Of a stretch of DNA of 64,000 nucleotides, positions 63,801-64,000 are shown piece after piece. Every line of letters begins with the position of its first letter. Position 1 is the first letter of the stretch. The notes beneath the pieces were generated by a model that saw only the letters and a program-made list of their open reading frames with translations, searched no databases and was not told the origin of the DNA. The translations under genes were made by a program, and so were the position numbers. Source of the stretch: Salinivirgaceae bacterium (GTDB taxonomy: Bacteria > Bacteroidota > Bacteroidia > Bacteroidales > SZUA-534). The DNA is taken from assembly GCA_017474765.1 (NCBI GenBank), contig JAFVGW010000019.1:79098-143097 (forward strand). Direction: 5' to 3'.

Positions 63801-64000
63801 TCATCATCAATAAAGACTGTGGTACCATCGTTGTCAATGGTCAGCAGATTGGCGGCAGCACCGTCTTTTGCGGCGCGGCGTCCTGCAACGGCAAAACCAG
63901 TAGCAATAGCCTTGGAACCGTCGGCAGCCTCATCGTCGAAATAAACCTGAGTACCGGCAGTGTTAACCGATAGATAGTCGCTGCCCTCGCCGGCCTTTGC
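60857..64000 (-). CDS. Repeat protein with C-terminal peptidase S74 chaperone (5' end off window)
   Basis: The frame is open to the right edge, so the start is outside; 1047 residues are in view. The N-terminal visible part has ~42-residue repeats ending in ATGFAVAGRRAAK, with two unit types alternating (DYLSVNTAGTQVYF and LTIDNDGTTVFI types). About 310-800 is a run of ~24-residue repeats such as NIFIGQHAGEVNTSG. Near 918 begins a peptidase S74 (intramolecular chaperone) domain with SDGRLKKDV, where the Ser-Lys pair is the likely self-cleaving site, then KHIGVIAQELEQEFPELI and a coiled coil to the end. S74 domains drive trimer formation of phage tail fibres. No phage genes are near, so a trimeric surface fibre is inferred. 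Confidence 0.85.
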   Translation of the reverse strand, partial: AKAGEGSDYLSVNTAGTQVYFDDEAADGSKAIATGFAVAGRRAAKDGAAANLLTIDNDGTTVFIDDEDGKAMATGFAVAGRRAAKAGEGSDYLSVNTAGTQVYFNDEANDGDKAIATGFAVAGRRAAKDGASTDDYLTIKPEGTTVFINEDEDGSKAIATGFAVAGRRAAKDGNADILKVTGDSTRVYVNGGGSKSGFGVEGKEGGSGKSGFAVSEKGANGNAGYMNVTSENFFAGYNAGKSNVTSTEEHNESGHYNTYIGNGAGAKDISGYNNVMIGYEAGAESNGSTGSVFLGNYAGKKNTGINNIFIGQHAGEVNTSGRHNVIVGWAAGAENVSGNYNLFIGDQTGYNNKTGGNNIFLGALSGFENTSGKRNIYMGREAGYNDTASTDNIFMGYRAGYYKTKGNNNVFLGNEAGKGVADKSTGENNVFVGNNTGHDNTTGSYNVFMGNQAGFTNTKGESNVFIGNQAGFMTNGTGAATVWSPKPSDFDDDPDVTFGDNVEGINGSYNIFMGNMAGYSNTTGINNLALGYNAGYNNQTGESNVLVGNHAGYNVALNGNTFVGDNAGAQASNAVSSVYMGKSAGGYSAGGMYNISIGQSAGAFVTGNENTIIGSGAAWYMKHGYGNIILGSLSGQSMLGAENDRNIIIGVGTTIDTENSQTTSNNIIIGSDASAYVADGKSENNIVIGNGAYANGSNKIVIGKTGSGRNTRAFIAGDMEAYTLKIDADLLGTGNECDLGSSDRRWGNTYTYALNVYDGGDLEGAGVTSNLVPTDFERNLGTSSKPWYYTYTSNLSSTNITSKSLSITNTTSSNIVKAINVTSSKGTSWNYGLYSTANSTSGSSVDNVGVYGKAESGAYQNTGVWAEASGACSQASRGIYAEASGTKTNYGIYAYAHNGTTNYAGYFSGNVYSTGTVNSSDGRLKKDVQTINGALDKVLKLRGVTYYWKNREEMAAVKNVSVEKLDYGYDDKKHIGVIAQELEQEFPELIDTDGDGFKSVNYSGLAPILIEAMKEQQSIIESQQAKIDNQQQQIDELKRLVEELMKK

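Noticed and set aside
63330..64000. Tandem repeats that could suggest a CRISPR array
   Set aside because: Units are about 125 bases, in frame and coding; there are no short unique spacers.
60857..64000. A prophage, suggested by the S74 domain and the ORF6N/RhuM proteins
   Set aside because: No capsid, terminase, portal, tail-tube, integrase or lysis gene is in the window.

Overview
The window looks like chromosomal DNA of a Bacteroidales-type member of the Bacteroidota. The evidence is an LpxC-FabZ fusion directly upstream of lpxA, type IX secretion (T9SS) parts and cargo (PorW/SprE lipoprotein, a PorE-like TPR-propeller-OmpA protein, cargo with type A and type B sorting domains), a TonB-dependent receptor with an N-terminal carboxypeptidase-regulatory domain, BspA-like leucine-rich repeat proteins, and promoters that fit the Bacteroidota pattern TTTG / TAnnTTTG. 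No rRNA or tRNA gene, CRISPR array or complete insertion sequence was seen.

Layout. 1-5000 is an AT-rich accessory stretch: the 3' end of a gene, a small secreted protein, a lipoprotein, an ORF6N regulator fused to a phospholipase-D-like module, a toxin-antitoxin pair whose antitoxin gene is only 59 codons, and a DUF4143 ATPase. Three near-identical terminators and three copies of a 36-bp inverted repeat punctuate it. 5109-9374 holds a very large ABC transporter and an acyltransferase. 9443-13336 (minus) is lipid A and fatty acid synthesis (lpxA, lpxC-fabZ), a small membrane protein and DNA polymerase III delta prime. 13736-18897 (plus) is recA, sbcD and sbcC. 18955-22460 (minus) is an operon of a PKD/type B sorting protein, an O-antigen-ligase-like protein and a beta-propeller lipoprotein. 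22461-27332 mixes a pseudouridine synthase, a small unknown gene, frr and pyrH with several families of dispersed short repeats. 27333-35588 is one giant surface protein of 2751 residues. 35880-41967 (minus) holds a P4-type acid phosphatase, PorW/SprE and PriA. 42290-55102 (plus) holds the PorE-like protein, an acetyltransferase, rsgA, a lipoprotein cyclophilin, a second BspA-like protein, pepE, a membrane protein, an unknown secreted protein, a RhuM-type regulator, a SUMF1-type secreted protein and leuS. After that come another ORF6N protein, a TonB receptor (minus), a YitT-family protein, ychF and, running off the right edge on the minus strand, a long repeat protein with a C-terminal peptidase S74 chaperone.

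How the genes fit together. Most are ordinary housekeeping genes (DNA repair and replication, lipid A, translation, pyrimidine nucleotides). The second theme is the cell surface: T9SS parts, T9SS cargo, an O-antigen-ligase-like enzyme beside a type B cargo protein, a P4 phosphatase lipoprotein and two LRR proteins. The third is a scattered accessory layer: three regulators with ORF6N or RhuM N-termini (two sharing a nuclease-like C-terminal module), a toxin-antitoxin pair, an ATPase with flanking inverted repeats, and intergenic repeat families. The most unusual items are the shared PLD-like module behind two different DNA-binding heads, the S74 repeat protein, the inverted repeats around the ATPase gene and the ~113-bp composite repeat at 23004 and 25364. 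I did not find a convincing complete new multi-gene system; function beyond family level is inference.
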